Notes: a model not told the origin generated them from the letters alone. A DNA stretch of 64,000 nucleotides from Mangrovibacter phragmitis (GCF_001655675.1 NZ_LYRP01000001.1:1-64000); one strand, 5' to 3'. Shown: positions 29,245-38,813, numbered from the stretch's first letter. Numbers and translations are program-made.

Positions 29245-30108
29245 TCAATACTGAGGTAACGCCACTATTTTAATCGACATATCAATACTGTAGGAGTCTC
29301 CTTGTTTAAGCATGCGTAACCCCGGCCTGCCTGGAATATTATGTGCATTTACCTGATGTGACTGCGGTTCAAGGCATACAAAGTTGTCATTTCCATTCTG
29401 GTAAACCATTAGCCAGGGTAAATCACTGCTGAGAGTGATTTTTCTGAGTCGGTTTGTTATTTGTGCCACGCCATTCCACCCAGAGTAGCAATTATTTATC
29501 CATTTGGCAGATGGCACCCTGGGTTGAGAAAAATTCATATATCCGGGAATCTCTTCATGCCATTCATCGGCTAAATGGAATTCATTTTCTGACCAATATC
29601 CGGTTGATGAAAATTGCACTGTATCATCCAGAGATGTTTGAAAGAATGGGTGGAAACCCGCGCCATATGGTGCTGGCTGTTTGCCAAGGTGGATCAGCGT
29701 GATTTTTGCTGTGAATTGATTATCTATTAGACGATACTCAATGTCGGCAATATAATAATAGATACCTATTGGAGCTGGTTGTGAACGCAAAATAATATAG
29801 CTGTCTTTTATTTCTAATAAACGCCACTGAGTTAACCACCCATTACCATGAAGATAGTAGGGATCATTGAATGGCGATTGGGGAAGTGTGTATATCTTAT
29901 CGCTCACAGAAAAACAATTACCCGCGATTCTGTTTGCAAAGGGTAACATAGGAAACATTGCGGACTCAGCAGGATGCCATATGTCTTTTACCAACCATTG
30001 CCGGAGAATATGCCCGCCATTACCCAGGCATTCAAGACTTAACAGGCATGCGCCGTTATCAGTTATCCGTGCCCGCAGGCACGGATTTTCAATAGTATAA
30101 TTAGCCAT
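29245..30108 (-). CDS. yphB: Aldose 1-epimerase family protein (YphB-like)
   Basis: Cytosolic mutarotase-like protein, 287 aa (E. coli YphB 290). Galactose mutarotase fold: FPMLPFANRIAGNCF (about 54-68), YYLHGNGWLTQW (about 86-97) with the first catalytic-type His, APYGAGFHPFFQ (about 147-158) with the second, and CLEPQSHQVNA with the Glu (about 247). These are the YphB/YeaD-type signatures. It would interconvert the anomers of a released sugar. I chose the ATG at 30108; a TTG 13 codons earlier would overlap the transporter stop. It is the last gene of the yphG-porter-epimerase run. Confidence 0.83.
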   Translation of the reverse strand: MANYTIENPCLRARITDNGACLLSLECLGNGGHILRQWLVKDIWHPAESAMFPMLPFANRIAGNCFSVSDKIYTLPQSPFNDPYYLHGNGWLTQWRLLEIKDSYIILRSQPAPIGIYYYIADIEYRLIDNQFTAKITLIHLGKQPAPYGAGFHPFFQTSLDDTVQFSSTGYWSENEFHLADEWHEEIPGYMNFSQPRVPSAKWINNCYSGWNGVAQITNRLRKITLSSDLPWLMVYQNGNDNFVCLEPQSHQVNAHNIPGRPGLRMLKQGDSYSIDMSIKIVALPQY

Positions 30109-30121
30109 TATCACCAGACTG

Positions 30122-31570
30122 TCAGACTGAGTGTTTTTTCGTTTCAAAAGGCACCGACTTTACTGTGGCGCTCAACATTTTTTGCTCGAGGACTTCCAGT
30201 GATACACCTTTAGTTTCAGGGATTTTCCGGAATATAAAGACAAAACCCATTGCACAGATCACGCCATATAACAAGAAACTGCCAGCTGCTCCCAACCCTG
30301 CATTAAGTAACGGGAACGTGTACGTCAATACAAAGCAGGCAACCCACAAAGCAAGTGTTCCTACCGACATAGCAAGGCCGCGCACCCTGGCTGGAAATAT
30401 TTCAGACAATAATACCCATGTTACTGGTGCCAGTGTCAGCGCATAAACAGCGATAGCAGCCAGAACTAGTAGCAGCACAGGCAGGCCCATGGTTCCTGTA
30501 GCATAGGCTGTGGCAATCGCGGCATAAATCACCGTCAACCCACCAGCGCCAATCAACATTAATTTTCTGCGCCCGACTTTATCTACCAGGGGTAAGGCAA
30601 TGATAGTGAAGATCAGATTAATGAGCCCGGTAGCCACAATAGATTTCAGTGTACTGTTAATATCAAAACCAGCAGACGCAAATATTTCCTGTGCATAATT
30701 GAATATGACATTAATGCCACACCACTGCTGAAAGACAGCTATTACCATGCCAATAAACAGAACAGGGCGGACATTTTTATCAAGCAGGGAACGCAAATGG
30801 ACTTGCTGGTTATTTGCATGAGCCTGAGTAGTGGCCGTTTTGATTTCTGTGAATGTTGCATCGGCATAGTGCTGGTCACCTATTCTGGCAAGCATATTCC
30901 GGGCACTTTGTTCTTTTCCTGCACGCACCAGCCAACGAGGTGACTCAGGTACCAGAAACATCAGCACCAGAAACGCAATTGCGGGTACCACGCCTGCACC
31001 AAACATCCAGCGCCAGCCAAGCTGCCCATTCCAGCTTTGCTGAATATCAACCAGCGTCGCCCCTGTTTCCACCGGGCGAGCAATAAGCAAATTAACAATT
31101 TGCGCAGCCAGTACACCAATAACGATTGTTAACTGATTAATGGCGACAAAACGCCCGCGTTTTTCTGCCGGACTGACTTCGGCAATATACAGCGGACTAA
31201 TAGCTGAAGCGATACCGATACCTAATCCGCCAATAATACGAAAGGCGATAAAGATATCGAAGTGTGTTGAGAATGCGATACCCACTGCAGAAGCGGTAAA
31301 CAGGAATGCAGATAAAATAAGTGGAGTTTTACGTCCGAATTTATCTGCCAGCCAGCCTGCACTCATAGCGCCAAAAACGCAGCCGACCAGTGCTGAGCTC
31401 ATAGCCCATCCTGAAGTGGCAGGGTCAGTAATCGAATAATAGGCTTCATAAAATGGCTTCGCGCCACCAACAACCACCCAGTCAAAACCGAATAATAAAC
31501 CGCCGCAGGCTGCGACCAGACATATCATCCAGACATAACCCATATGCAGCTGATGTGGATCGTTTTTCAT
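30122..31570 (-). CDS. MFS sugar porter (XylE/GalP-like proton symporter)
   Basis: Inner-membrane transporter with 12 predicted TM helices, 482 aa, of the sugar porter family. Signatures: GFDWVVVGGAKPFYE in TM1, GWLADKFGRKTPL (loop 2-3, about 79-91), R-x-x-x-G-x-G-x-G in FRIIGGLGIGIASAISPLYIAEVSPAEKRG (about 111-140), VPESPRWLVRAGK (about 220), QQWCGINVIFNYA (about 290) and PETKGVSLE at the C-terminus. These predict H+-coupled uptake of a mono- or small oligosaccharide. I could not assign the sugar. GAGGA fits the ATG at 31570 better than the one 6 bp upstream. In E. coli the corresponding yph cluster encodes an ABC importer (YphDEF) instead. Confidence 0.85.
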   Translation of the reverse strand: MKNDPHQLHMGYVWMICLVAACGGLLFGFDWVVVGGAKPFYEAYYSITDPATSGWAMSSALVGCVFGAMSAGWLADKFGRKTPLILSAFLFTASAVGIAFSTHFDIFIAFRIIGGLGIGIASAISPLYIAEVSPAEKRGRFVAINQLTIVIGVLAAQIVNLLIARPVETGATLVDIQQSWNGQLGWRWMFGAGVVPAIAFLVLMFLVPESPRWLVRAGKEQSARNMLARIGDQHYADATFTEIKTATTQAHANNQQVHLRSLLDKNVRPVLFIGMVIAVFQQWCGINVIFNYAQEIFASAGFDINSTLKSIVATGLINLIFTIIALPLVDKVGRRKLMLIGAGGLTVIYAAIATAYATGTMGLPVLLLVLAAIAVYALTLAPVTWVLLSEIFPARVRGLAMSVGTLALWVACFVLTYTFPLLNAGLGAAGSFLLYGVICAMGFVFIFRKIPETKGVSLEVLEQKMLSATVKSVPFETKKHSV

Positions 31571-31602
31571 ATCCATTCCTCTGAATTTAACTGTATTGTG
31601 GA

Positions 31603-31628
31603 AATAAGAGGGATGCCTCCCTCTTATT
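31603..31628 (-). other. Intercistronic hairpin between yphG and the porter gene
   Basis: Perfect 10-bp stem AATAAGAGGG / CCCTCTTATT with a 6-nt loop, in the 63-bp gap after the yphG stop. No T-tract follows, so it is more likely an mRNA stability or partial attenuation element than a full terminator. Confidence 0.55.
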
Positions 31629-31633
31629 CGTAA

Positions 31634-34600
31634 TTAATTATAAATATTTGCTTCGCAGGCGATATTAATTAAATGCGCCTTGTCATGAGCAGGGTTTATT
31701 TCAAGAAGTTTAGTAATACTTTGTTTGAATTTCTCATGTTCATTCAGCCCTAAATACCCCAGAGCACTGACAAACAGGCAATGCTGTAAGTGAAGTGATT
31801 TCTGGTCACTATCCAGAACAACTAAATCTGGCAGTGATACAGCAAAGAAGTCACTTGTCACTTCATCATTGCAATGTTTATCAGACCAGTTAATAAAGCT
31901 TCTGAACATCTGCTCGGCTTTATGTGGCTGGCCTGTTTTTTTGAAAGCCAGTGCCTGATAAAACAGATAATCAACGGGTTGATCATTATAATAGCGTCCT
32001 GCGTCAAGGCTTGAGCCACCTTTAATTGCTTCCTGATACTCTCTTTCTGCCTGGTGAGTTTCCCCTTGTTGTTCAGCACACCAACCCAGTAGATACCAGA
32101 TATCATTATCACTTTGTCCTGCCAGACGTCCCTCGCCAAGATTTAACGGATAGGTTAATGCTGATGTCAGTAATTCGCGTGCGTCATTAAATTGCCCTTG
32201 CTGAATGGCGGCAATGGCCTGGCGTTGCTTATTGATCAAATACTGCCCGGTTATTCGGCCTTCACCCCCTTCCCAGGGGTGGAAGTCTCTCTCTGCCAGC
32301 GTTTTTGCAGCAAGAGCTATCTCGCCCTGAATATTCCACATATTCAACAGCTCAGCTGTAAGGTCATCACGCATCAAGGCAACATCAATTTTCCCGTTGA
32401 GTGCCTGTAATCGCAATGTGGGGGTTTGACCGGTAATTTTGTAAAGATAATCGCGTTCAAATAGCAGACGTGCATTGTTGGGTTCCAGAACGATGGCCCG
32501 CTGCAACGAAGCTTCTGCCTGTTTAAAGTCGCCGCGTTTATTCCATGCCCATATGCCTAACAAACGGTGGACCGGTGCAAAGTCGGGCATTTTTTCAACA
32601 GCGAATGACCAGCAACTTACCGCCTCGTCATAACGCTTTTTACTGTAGTGGAAACAGCCCAGTAAATATTGAGCAAAGCCGTAATCCTGCAGGTTATGCA
32701 GCATGTTGACTTCTTCAATAAGGTTGGGGAAACGTACTTTTAATGCAAAATTGTTTTTTGCCCGTGTAACAAGCTGGTGCTGTTCATCTCTGTTCCGTGT
32801 TAATGCGGCACGCCAGAGTAATGGCAGGGTTTCCTGGTTATCCAGCAACGCCAGAATAGACAACGCTTCTGTTGACATACCCAGAGTCACCAGCCAGCCT
32901 GCGAGAACCGAGGAATTAGTCCCGCGGCCATTGGCAATTGTCGCCAGCATATTCAGAGACGCCGGGCTCTGTGTAATTGCGTAATGGGCATAATGCAACG
33001 CATAGCTCAGTGGGTAGTCGACCAGATTGCTGTCAATATATTGCAGCGCGGATTCCTGTTTCCCGGTTTGCGCCTGAAGAAGGGCGCAAAGTGCCATTGC
33101 CAGGTTATTAGAGCCGTTAAAGCGCAGGCTTTGCTTGCAGAAACTAAGGGCTTTAGCTTTATTACCAGCAATGAGTTCAAGGCGTGCCAGGTGATAAAAT
33201 GCTGTATCACGGCAGTCGGCGCTCCAACTGGATTTGAAATAATTGTCATATGCCTCTTTCAGCCGTCCTTGCTTCTCCTGAGCACAAGCCAGAATATGGC
33301 TGGCTTCACCTGATTGCGGGTTTTTGTTCAGTTTGTGCGCGCGTTGTAGTGCACTTTTTGCATAGCTTTCAGCTTCTTTCCAGTTAGCCCGGTTATATTC
33401 CAGTGTTGCCAGGGCAACATTGCAGCGATAATCATACGGGTCAATATCCAGTGCCCGCAGGTAGTAATCGTAAGGAGAGCGGCTGGCATTGAGGTACTGC
33501 TCAAGATGCTGACCAATGAAGAACAGCTCATCACAATTATTCAACTCTGCAGGGAGTGCAGGGGCAGTTGCTGGTGAAGGGAGTGGCGTCTCTTTGGGAA
33601 TATGTTCAAGGTAAGAAAGAATATCCTGGCCATCTTCGTCTACCAGTGCCAGTGTCAGGCGTTCCGGATATAATTCACTGACCTTTTGTAACCATGCTTG
33701 TGCTGGTTCCAGCGTCAGAGGGGTGCTCCACAAAACTTGTTTATCACCCCGAAGCTCCAGTTTTACATGGTGTAAAGGCTCAATGGCATATACCCCAATT
33801 TGTATGGAGGTACTATCCCGTTCAAGTTTAATGGCGGCAGATGTGCTGGCATTCTGTAATGTTCCCAACTGGCTGTAAGGCAGAAAATTCTGCACAAATA
33901 CTTTCTCTTCAAAAGGTGCAAGCCAGGTAAAATCAGGTTGGTTATCGGTAAATACACCGGTCATTAATTCAATATAAGGGCCGTTTTCATCGGTGAGATT
34001 ACGATCCCATGCCTGGCCAAAGTCGCCATATCCCCAGGTCCATTGTTTCTTTCCGGGTGATACATGATGGTCAGCAATATGTAACAGACCACCATTCTCA
34101 CCATGATGCCAGGCGCCAACAAAGTCATAGTCAGACTTATCGGCCATATAGGACGTGGGTACCGGGATATTTTTATAGCGGGAGATGTCCACACCAGCTG
34201 AATAATCAACTTTATAATATTCACCATGTGCTATTGGGAAAGAGGAAACAGCCCTGCGCCCATGGTCAAACACAGCAGTTACATCCGGGGGAAAGACACT
34301 CTGGTGGCCGTCACCACCTTTAACTGCCGGATTTGCCCACCATAAGAAATGGCGCGGTGTCGAGTTTGGGTTAAATATCTTACCAGTGATTTCGATAAGC
34401 GCTTTTTCAGGATATAACTTAAAACCGGTCATAACCTGTAAGCCACGCATGGGCTCAAGTTCACCCAGCCAAACAGTTGCTGCACCACTGTCATGCTGCT
34501 GGATATTTACATCTACAGGCATAAACGTTGTTGGCCTGTGGTGTTGCGGCCAGTTAAATTCAATACCGCCAGAAATCCAGGGGCCTACCAAACCAACCAA

Positions 34601-34909
34601 AGCAGGTTTGATAACTTCGTTATAGTATACAAAGTCACGCTGCATCACTTTGTCATAAGCGCGATGAATACGTCCCCCTAATTCAGGCAAGAGCATGACC
34701 TGAATAAAATCATTTTCGATCCAGATAGCCTGATATTCTTTTTCTTCATAATTGCCGGTGATCGTATCAATCACACCATAAGGATATACGGCACCAGATG
34801 ATCCCTGATAAACCCTTTTTTCAAGAAACATTGGATTAGGATCTTCTGTATCAGTAGTCCATGTAGGCAATGTAATCGTTTCTTGCTTGACACTGACTTT
34901 GCTGTACAT
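31634..34909 (-). CDS. yphG: DUF5107 domain protein with C-terminal TPR array (YphG-like)
   Basis: Very large cytosolic protein of 1091 aa without signal peptide or TM segment; it matches the E. coli yphG product in architecture and approximate length. Residues about 30-330 are the DUF5107 domain, predicted to adopt a mutarotase-like beta-supersandwich (MLLPELGGRIHRAYDKV, GGIEFNWPQHHRPTTFMPVD, WANPAVKGGDGHQSVFPPD, WHHGENGGLLHIADHHVSPGKK in pieces). Conserved Glu, His and Asp there are compatible with a carbohydrate active site. A Pro-rich linker (about 437-458) leads to a long TPR array (about 478-1090). The biochemical function is unknown. It is divergent from a ROK regulator and followed by a sugar porter and an epimerase, so it probably acts on the imported sugar. 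Confidence 0.8.
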   Translation of the reverse strand: MYSKVSVKQETITLPTWTTDTEDPNPMFLEKRVYQGSSGAVYPYGVIDTITGNYEEKEYQAIWIENDFIQVMLLPELGGRIHRAYDKVMQRDFVYYNEVIKPALVGLVGPWISGGIEFNWPQHHRPTTFMPVDVNIQQHDSGAATVWLGELEPMRGLQVMTGFKLYPEKALIEITGKIFNPNSTPRHFLWWANPAVKGGDGHQSVFPPDVTAVFDHGRRAVSSFPIAHGEYYKVDYSAGVDISRYKNIPVPTSYMADKSDYDFVGAWHHGENGGLLHIADHHVSPGKKQWTWGYGDFGQAWDRNLTDENGPYIELMTGVFTDNQPDFTWLAPFEEKVFVQNFLPYSQLGTLQNASTSAAIKLERDSTSIQIGVYAIEPLHHVKLELRGDKQVLWSTPLTLEPAQAWLQKVSELYPERLTLALVDEDGQDILSYLEHIPKETPLPSPATAPALPAELNNCDELFFIGQHLEQYLNASRSPYDYYLRALDIDPYDYRCNVALATLEYNRANWKEAESYAKSALQRAHKLNKNPQSGEASHILACAQEKQGRLKEAYDNYFKSSWSADCRDTAFYHLARLELIAGNKAKALSFCKQSLRFNGSNNLAMALCALLQAQTGKQESALQYIDSNLVDYPLSYALHYAHYAITQSPASLNMLATIANGRGTNSSVLAGWLVTLGMSTEALSILALLDNQETLPLLWRAALTRNRDEQHQLVTRAKNNFALKVRFPNLIEEVNMLHNLQDYGFAQYLLGCFHYSKKRYDEAVSCWSFAVEKMPDFAPVHRLLGIWAWNKRGDFKQAEASLQRAIVLEPNNARLLFERDYLYKITGQTPTLRLQALNGKIDVALMRDDLTAELLNMWNIQGEIALAAKTLAERDFHPWEGGEGRITGQYLINKQRQAIAAIQQGQFNDARELLTSALTYPLNLGEGRLAGQSDNDIWYLLGWCAEQQGETHQAEREYQEAIKGGSSLDAGRYYNDQPVDYLFYQALAFKKTGQPHKAEQMFRSFINWSDKHCNDEVTSDFFAVSLPDLVVLDSDQKSLHLQHCLFVSALGYLGLNEHEKFKQSITKLLEINPAHDKAHLINIACEANIYN

Positions 34910-34921
34910 TTTTAACTCTCC

Positions 34922-34977
34922 ACTAAAAAATGTAAGTTATCTATCGTATAATTGCACTCTAGACACAATTTTTTAGT
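34922..34977. promoter_or_regulatory. Inverted repeat in the yphG-yphH divergent promoter
   Basis: ACTAAAAAAT (34922-34931) and ATTTTTTAGT (34968-34977) form a perfect inverted repeat with 36 bp between. A third ATTTTTTAGT is at 36231-36240, just after yphH. These are candidate half-sites for the ROK repressor. Confidence 0.5.
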
Positions 34978-34980
34978 ACG

Positions 34981-35003
34981 TAATCCTGAATGATCACGGA
35001 TTA
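34981..35003. promoter_or_regulatory. Second inverted repeat near the yphH start
   Basis: TAATCC-N11-GGATTA with TGATCA in the middle, 21 bp before the yphH ATG. It overlaps the expected promoter of the regulator. Confidence 0.4.
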
Positions 35004-35023
35004 TACTAAAGGGAGTTTACTGA

Positions 35024-36226
35024 ATGATTCATGTTGGGCTTAATAACTTCAGAATGCGGCAACTCAATAAAGAGCTCATTATGTCTCTGGTCTGGAGAGA
35101 AAAAAGAGTCACAAAGTCGCAGGTGGCAAAAAACACTGGCCTGTCAATTCCAGCCGTTACCAATATATTGGAAGAACTGATCGTTGAGGGGCAGCTTTCT
35201 CATTCAGATAAGAACCTGAGCAACCGGGGAATTAGTAGTGGTAGTTATCTCCTCCCGGAAACGAACCCTATGACACTGTGTCTTAACGTGACACCAACCA
35301 CAATTGAAAGTCAGTTAGTTGATCATCAGATAGTACCTGTCAGTGAGTTGACCTGTGAATGGGTGTCAATGCCTGGCCCGGCAGTATTGTTAGATGTAAT
35401 TGCGCAGAGGTATATAGATTGCCAGAAAAAATTCCCCAATAAAAAGATCAGGCTTGCTATTGCAATGCATGGGCAGGTAGATCCTGAAACTGGTGTTTCA
35501 CAATATATGCCTCAGGCTCCGTGGCGAGAATCTGTTGAAGTTAAATATATTCTTGAAAACAGGTTAAAATGCCCGGTCATAGTTGATAATGACTGTGTTA
35601 TGCTGGCATTAGCCGAAAAATGGCAAGGTCATAATGAAAATAAAGATATTTGTGTAATTAATGTCGATTATGGTATTGGCTCATCATTTATTATTAATAA
35701 TACTATTTATCGCGGTAGTCTGTATGGAAGTGGCCAAATTGGCCATACCATAGTAGATCCGGATGGTAAAGCCTGTAGTTGTGGTCGTTATGGTTGCCTT
35801 GAAACAGTAGCCTCACTGAGCGCAATTAAAAAACAGGTAAGAATAAGCATGAAGCGTAGTTGTGGCTTATCGTCTGGTGAGGTTGAAAATATCAATACAG
35901 ATATATTGACTGAACTATGGCGTAATAAAGATCCAGTGACCAGGGGAATTATTGAGGATGGTGCAAATGCCATAGGGCTCAGCTTGTATAATTTTCTTAA
36001 TATATTAAATATTAACCAGATTTGGTTTTATGGCGCAAGTTGCCAGTTTGGTAATGAATGGCTGGAAATGATTACCCGGAATGTGAATGGCAATCCTTTT
36101 GATCCCAAAAATAATGTTAAAAGAAACGAAACAAGTATTCAGTTTGGGCGTTTGACCCGGCAGGAACAAATCATGGGGATTGCCTGGTTATATGTTGAGG
36201 AGAATTTATCTTCATTTCAGTGTTAG
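35024..36226 (+). CDS. yphH: ROK-family transcriptional regulator (YphH-like)
   Basis: NagC/Mlc-type regulator of 400 aa (E. coli YphH 397). The N-terminal winged helix lies at about 10-70 (NNFRMRQLNKELIM, TKSQVAKNTGLSIPAVTNILEEL). The ROK sugar-kinase-like domain follows with IVDNDCVMLALAEKW, a zinc site in GQIGHTIVDPDGKACSCGRYGCLET (Cys-x-Cys-x4-Cys, about 248-256) and a DYGIGSS loop. The phosphate-binding DxGxT motif is degenerate, which is normal for regulators of this family. It is divergent from yphG across 114 bp and probably represses yphG-porter-yphB until its sugar ligand binds. Confidence 0.82.
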   Translation: MIHVGLNNFRMRQLNKELIMSLVWREKRVTKSQVAKNTGLSIPAVTNILEELIVEGQLSHSDKNLSNRGISSGSYLLPETNPMTLCLNVTPTTIESQLVDHQIVPVSELTCEWVSMPGPAVLLDVIAQRYIDCQKKFPNKKIRLAIAMHGQVDPETGVSQYMPQAPWRESVEVKYILENRLKCPVIVDNDCVMLALAEKWQGHNENKDICVINVDYGIGSSFIINNTIYRGSLYGSGQIGHTIVDPDGKACSCGRYGCLETVASLSAIKKQVRISMKRSCGLSSGEVENINTDILTELWRNKDPVTRGIIEDGANAIGLSLYNFLNILNINQIWFYGASCQFGNEWLEMITRNVNGNPFDPKNNVKRNETSIQFGRLTRQEQIMGIAWLYVEENLSSFQC

Positions 36227-36446
36227 TTCGATTTTTTAGTGGGATATGGGCTGGTAACATAGAGCATGTTCAGTGGCAATCAGCAGGGTTGCTTTAGTAA
36301 TATGTTATCAAGGCGTACAGGTTTCAGCTAGTGTGTTTTATTACCGTTAGGCTACCTAAAACTGGTGTACTGACAAAGTGAAAAAAAAGGTTTATCTTTG
36401 TTGGCGCTTATAGCGAATGAAATAGTTATTTACCCAAGGTTAACTG

Positions 36447-36923
36447 ATGATTACATTTCGCCCAATGCGGGAGGATGAGTATCCGGGCTATCTGGAATAC
36501 TTTATTACTGATTACGCTCGCGAGATTACAGAAAATTATAAACTTACTCCTGATGACGCTCTTACCAGAGCCAGGAAAGAAATAGCTGAAAGCCTGCCTG
36601 GCGGAGTAAAAACGCCGGGCCATGTGTTGGTATGTTTAATTTCTCACTCAGGTGATTCAGAAAAGCATATTGGGTACTTGTGGTATAAACCTGATGCCAT
36701 TATGCGCTCTGTTTACATTTATGATTTTTACATCTTCGACACTTGCCAGGGGCAGGGGTTGGGGAAACATACGCTTTGGGAATTTGAGCATGAGATGCAG
36801 ACGCAGGGGTTTGCAGAGATCAGGCTTCGCGTGGCTGGCGACAACGAGCGTGCCCGGCATGTCTATGAGGCAGTCGGTTTTGGAGTGACGGGAATCAACA
36901 TGAGCAAGAATATTAAGAATTGA
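36447..36923 (+). CDS. GNAT-family N-acetyltransferase
   Basis: Cytosolic acetyltransferase of 158 aa. The acetyl-CoA site appears as YDFYIFDTCQGQGLGKHTLWEFE (about 92-114) with the Q/R-x-x-G-x-G/A signature QGQGLG, and the C-terminal LRVAGDNERARHVYEAVGF (about 127-145) with the N-x-x-A-x-x-x-Y pattern. The N-terminus (MITFRPMREDEYPGYL) is typical of uncharacterised GNATs of enterobacteria. The substrate is unknown. It stands alone between yphH and a convergent carboxypeptidase; a bidirectional terminator follows. Confidence 0.82.
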   Translation: MITFRPMREDEYPGYLEYFITDYAREITENYKLTPDDALTRARKEIAESLPGGVKTPGHVLVCLISHSGDSEKHIGYLWYKPDAIMRSVYIYDFYIFDTCQGQGLGKHTLWEFEHEMQTQGFAEIRLRVAGDNERARHVYEAVGFGVTGINMSKNIKN

Positions 36924-37048
36924 GGCTTTGCCGAAAAGAAAATAAGAAGAGGTAAGCCTGATGACAAACCTCATGTCCGCACAGAACGAGAGGATGTCAC
37001 CCAATAAAAAACCAGAAAAATCAATTTATTGATTTTCGGCTGCTCACT

Positions 37049-37084
37049 AAAAAGAAGGAAAAACCACGCTTTTTCCTTCTTTTT
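37049..37084. terminator. Bidirectional terminator between the GNAT and M32 genes
   Basis: A 15-bp perfect stem (37049-37063 with 37070-37084) around a 6-nt loop. The arms are A-rich and T-rich (core GAAGGAAAAA / TTTTTCCTTC), so a T-tract follows the stem on both strands. It serves the convergent genes. Confidence 0.88.
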
Positions 37085-37124
37085 CATCAATCTGAGGTGC
37101 GATTAAGCACCTCCGGTATGGTAG

Positions 37125-38603
37125 TTATAAATAACGCGTAATCAAGTGTTGGCGGAAATGGTCAGGGTTAAGTGACTCACCTGTCGCTTGTTTTACTAAT
37201 TCATCTGTTGCCAGCAGGCAACCTTTATTCCAAATGTTGTTATTCAGCCAGTTAAATACAGGTGTCAGATCACCTGTGCGGATAATCTCATCTATATCCA
37301 TTTTCTGGCGGATTGTCGCCATAAACTGCGCTGCGTACATGGCACCTAATGTGTAGGTAGGAAAGTACCCAAAACTACCATCAGTCCAGTGAATATCCTG
37401 CATACAACCGTCACGGTAATTATTCTGAGTGGAAAGCCCCAGTGATGCCTGCATTTTCTCATTCCACAAATCAGGAATGTCACCGACCTCAATATTACCT
37501 TCCATCAACGCGCGTTCTATCTCATAGCGCAAAATAACATGTGCCGGGTACGTCACCTCATCTGCATCAACGCGAATCAACCCGGGCGTAACACGGTGGT
37601 TCCAGGCAATGAAATTGTCTTCCTCAAGTGCTGGTTGTTGAGGGAAATGCTGTAAAACCAGGGTGCGCAGCTGTTTTAAAAACAGAGGATGGCGGCCAAC
37701 CTGCATTTCAAAAAACAGGCTTTGCGACTCATGGATACCCATAGAACGCGCTTCAGCAACCGGCTGCCCCCGCCATTCACGCGGCAAATTTTGTTCATAA
37801 CGCGCATGGCCGGTTTCGTGGATCACCCCAAACAGGGCACTAAACAGGTCATCTTCGCTGTACCTTGTGGTTATTCGTACATCATCCGGCACACCGCCAC
37901 AGAACGGATGCGCACTGATGTCCAGCCGGCCAGCCTCAAAATCAAAGCCCAGCACTTTCATCACATCCAGGCCAGTTTCCCGTTGTAACGAAGTTGAAAA
38001 CGGGCCTTGCGGGGGAACCAGAGGGAGACTGGCCTGGCGCGCCATAATTTCCTGAATCAAGTCTGGCAGCCAGATTTTTACCGAGCCAAACAGTGTATCG
38101 AGTTTGGCACTGCTCATACCAGGTTCGTACAGATTGAGTAATGCATCGTAACGAGAAACACCGGTTGCCTCTGCGCGCAACGTAGCTTCTTCCCGGGCCA
38201 GACTGACCACTTCTTTTAACAGCGGCTCAAAACTGGCCCAGTCATTACTGGCCCGTAAGGTGCGCCAGGCGTGTTCGCAGCGGCTCCCGGCAAGTGACTG
38301 CGCTTCAACCAGGTTACCGGGTAATACGGTAGCCAGTGCATATTGCCGGGTTATTTCATGCAGGTTAACCTGCTCGCTGCTACTCAAGGGTAATGTTTGT
38401 GCTTCGGCAATCCAGTCACCTACAACCGGTTCGGTCAGTAACTGGTGGCGCAATACTCGAAGCTCTGCCAGAGCTTCACTACGGGCGGCTGCGCCTTTCG
38501 GTGGCATCATGGCCTGCATATCCCAGCCGGCAATAGCTCCGAGGTGTGCAAAGCGGGACAGTCGCTGGAAACGGTGAGTAAGTTGCTGGTATGCGTTGGG
38601 CAT
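37125..38603 (-). CDS. M32-family metallocarboxypeptidase
   Basis: Carboxypeptidase Taq-type enzyme, 492 aa, cytosolic, usually a homodimer, removing C-terminal residues from peptides with broad specificity. The HEXXH zinc site is FGVIHETGHARYEQ (about 259-272), the third ligand region ARSMGIHESQSLFFE (about 286-300), and the family motifs DVRITTRY (about 237), HVILRYEIERALMEG (about 350) and GxFxYFPTYTLGAMYAAQ-type GSFGYFPTYTLGAMYAAQF (about 408) are all present. E. coli K-12 lacks this gene, while many other Enterobacterales have it. It is monocistronic, bounded by terminators. Confidence 0.92.
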   Translation of the reverse strand: MPNAYQQLTHRFQRLSRFAHLGAIAGWDMQAMMPPKGAAARSEALAELRVLRHQLLTEPVVGDWIAEAQTLPLSSSEQVNLHEITRQYALATVLPGNLVEAQSLAGSRCEHAWRTLRASNDWASFEPLLKEVVSLAREEATLRAEATGVSRYDALLNLYEPGMSSAKLDTLFGSVKIWLPDLIQEIMARQASLPLVPPQGPFSTSLQRETGLDVMKVLGFDFEAGRLDISAHPFCGGVPDDVRITTRYSEDDLFSALFGVIHETGHARYEQNLPREWRGQPVAEARSMGIHESQSLFFEMQVGRHPLFLKQLRTLVLQHFPQQPALEEDNFIAWNHRVTPGLIRVDADEVTYPAHVILRYEIERALMEGNIEVGDIPDLWNEKMQASLGLSTQNNYRDGCMQDIHWTDGSFGYFPTYTLGAMYAAQFMATIRQKMDIDEIIRTGDLTPVFNWLNNNIWNKGCLLATDELVKQATGESLNPDHFRQHLITRYL

Positions 38604-38705
38604 TCTCAGACCTTATTTTCAGATTAACGAATCAGATAACGCATCAATAACACAGATATTGTATGCAAGTGAATAAGGCTCTGCAGATGGCTGTAAAACG
38701 TTGAC

Positions 38706-38732
38706 AGGAAAAATAGCCTGAAGATTTCAGGC
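38706..38732 (-). terminator. Terminator of ynfM
   Basis: GCCTGA / TCAGGC with a 5-nt loop; on the minus strand it continues TATTTTTCC. It lies about 80 bp after the ynfM stop and ahead of the M32 gene. Confidence 0.65.
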
Positions 38733-38813
38733 ATGACGTGCAAACGGTATATATTTACCGCCTCTTATTCAGGTTGCCTGTTTGAGCATGCCATAAACAA
38801 GAGGCTTATTTTT

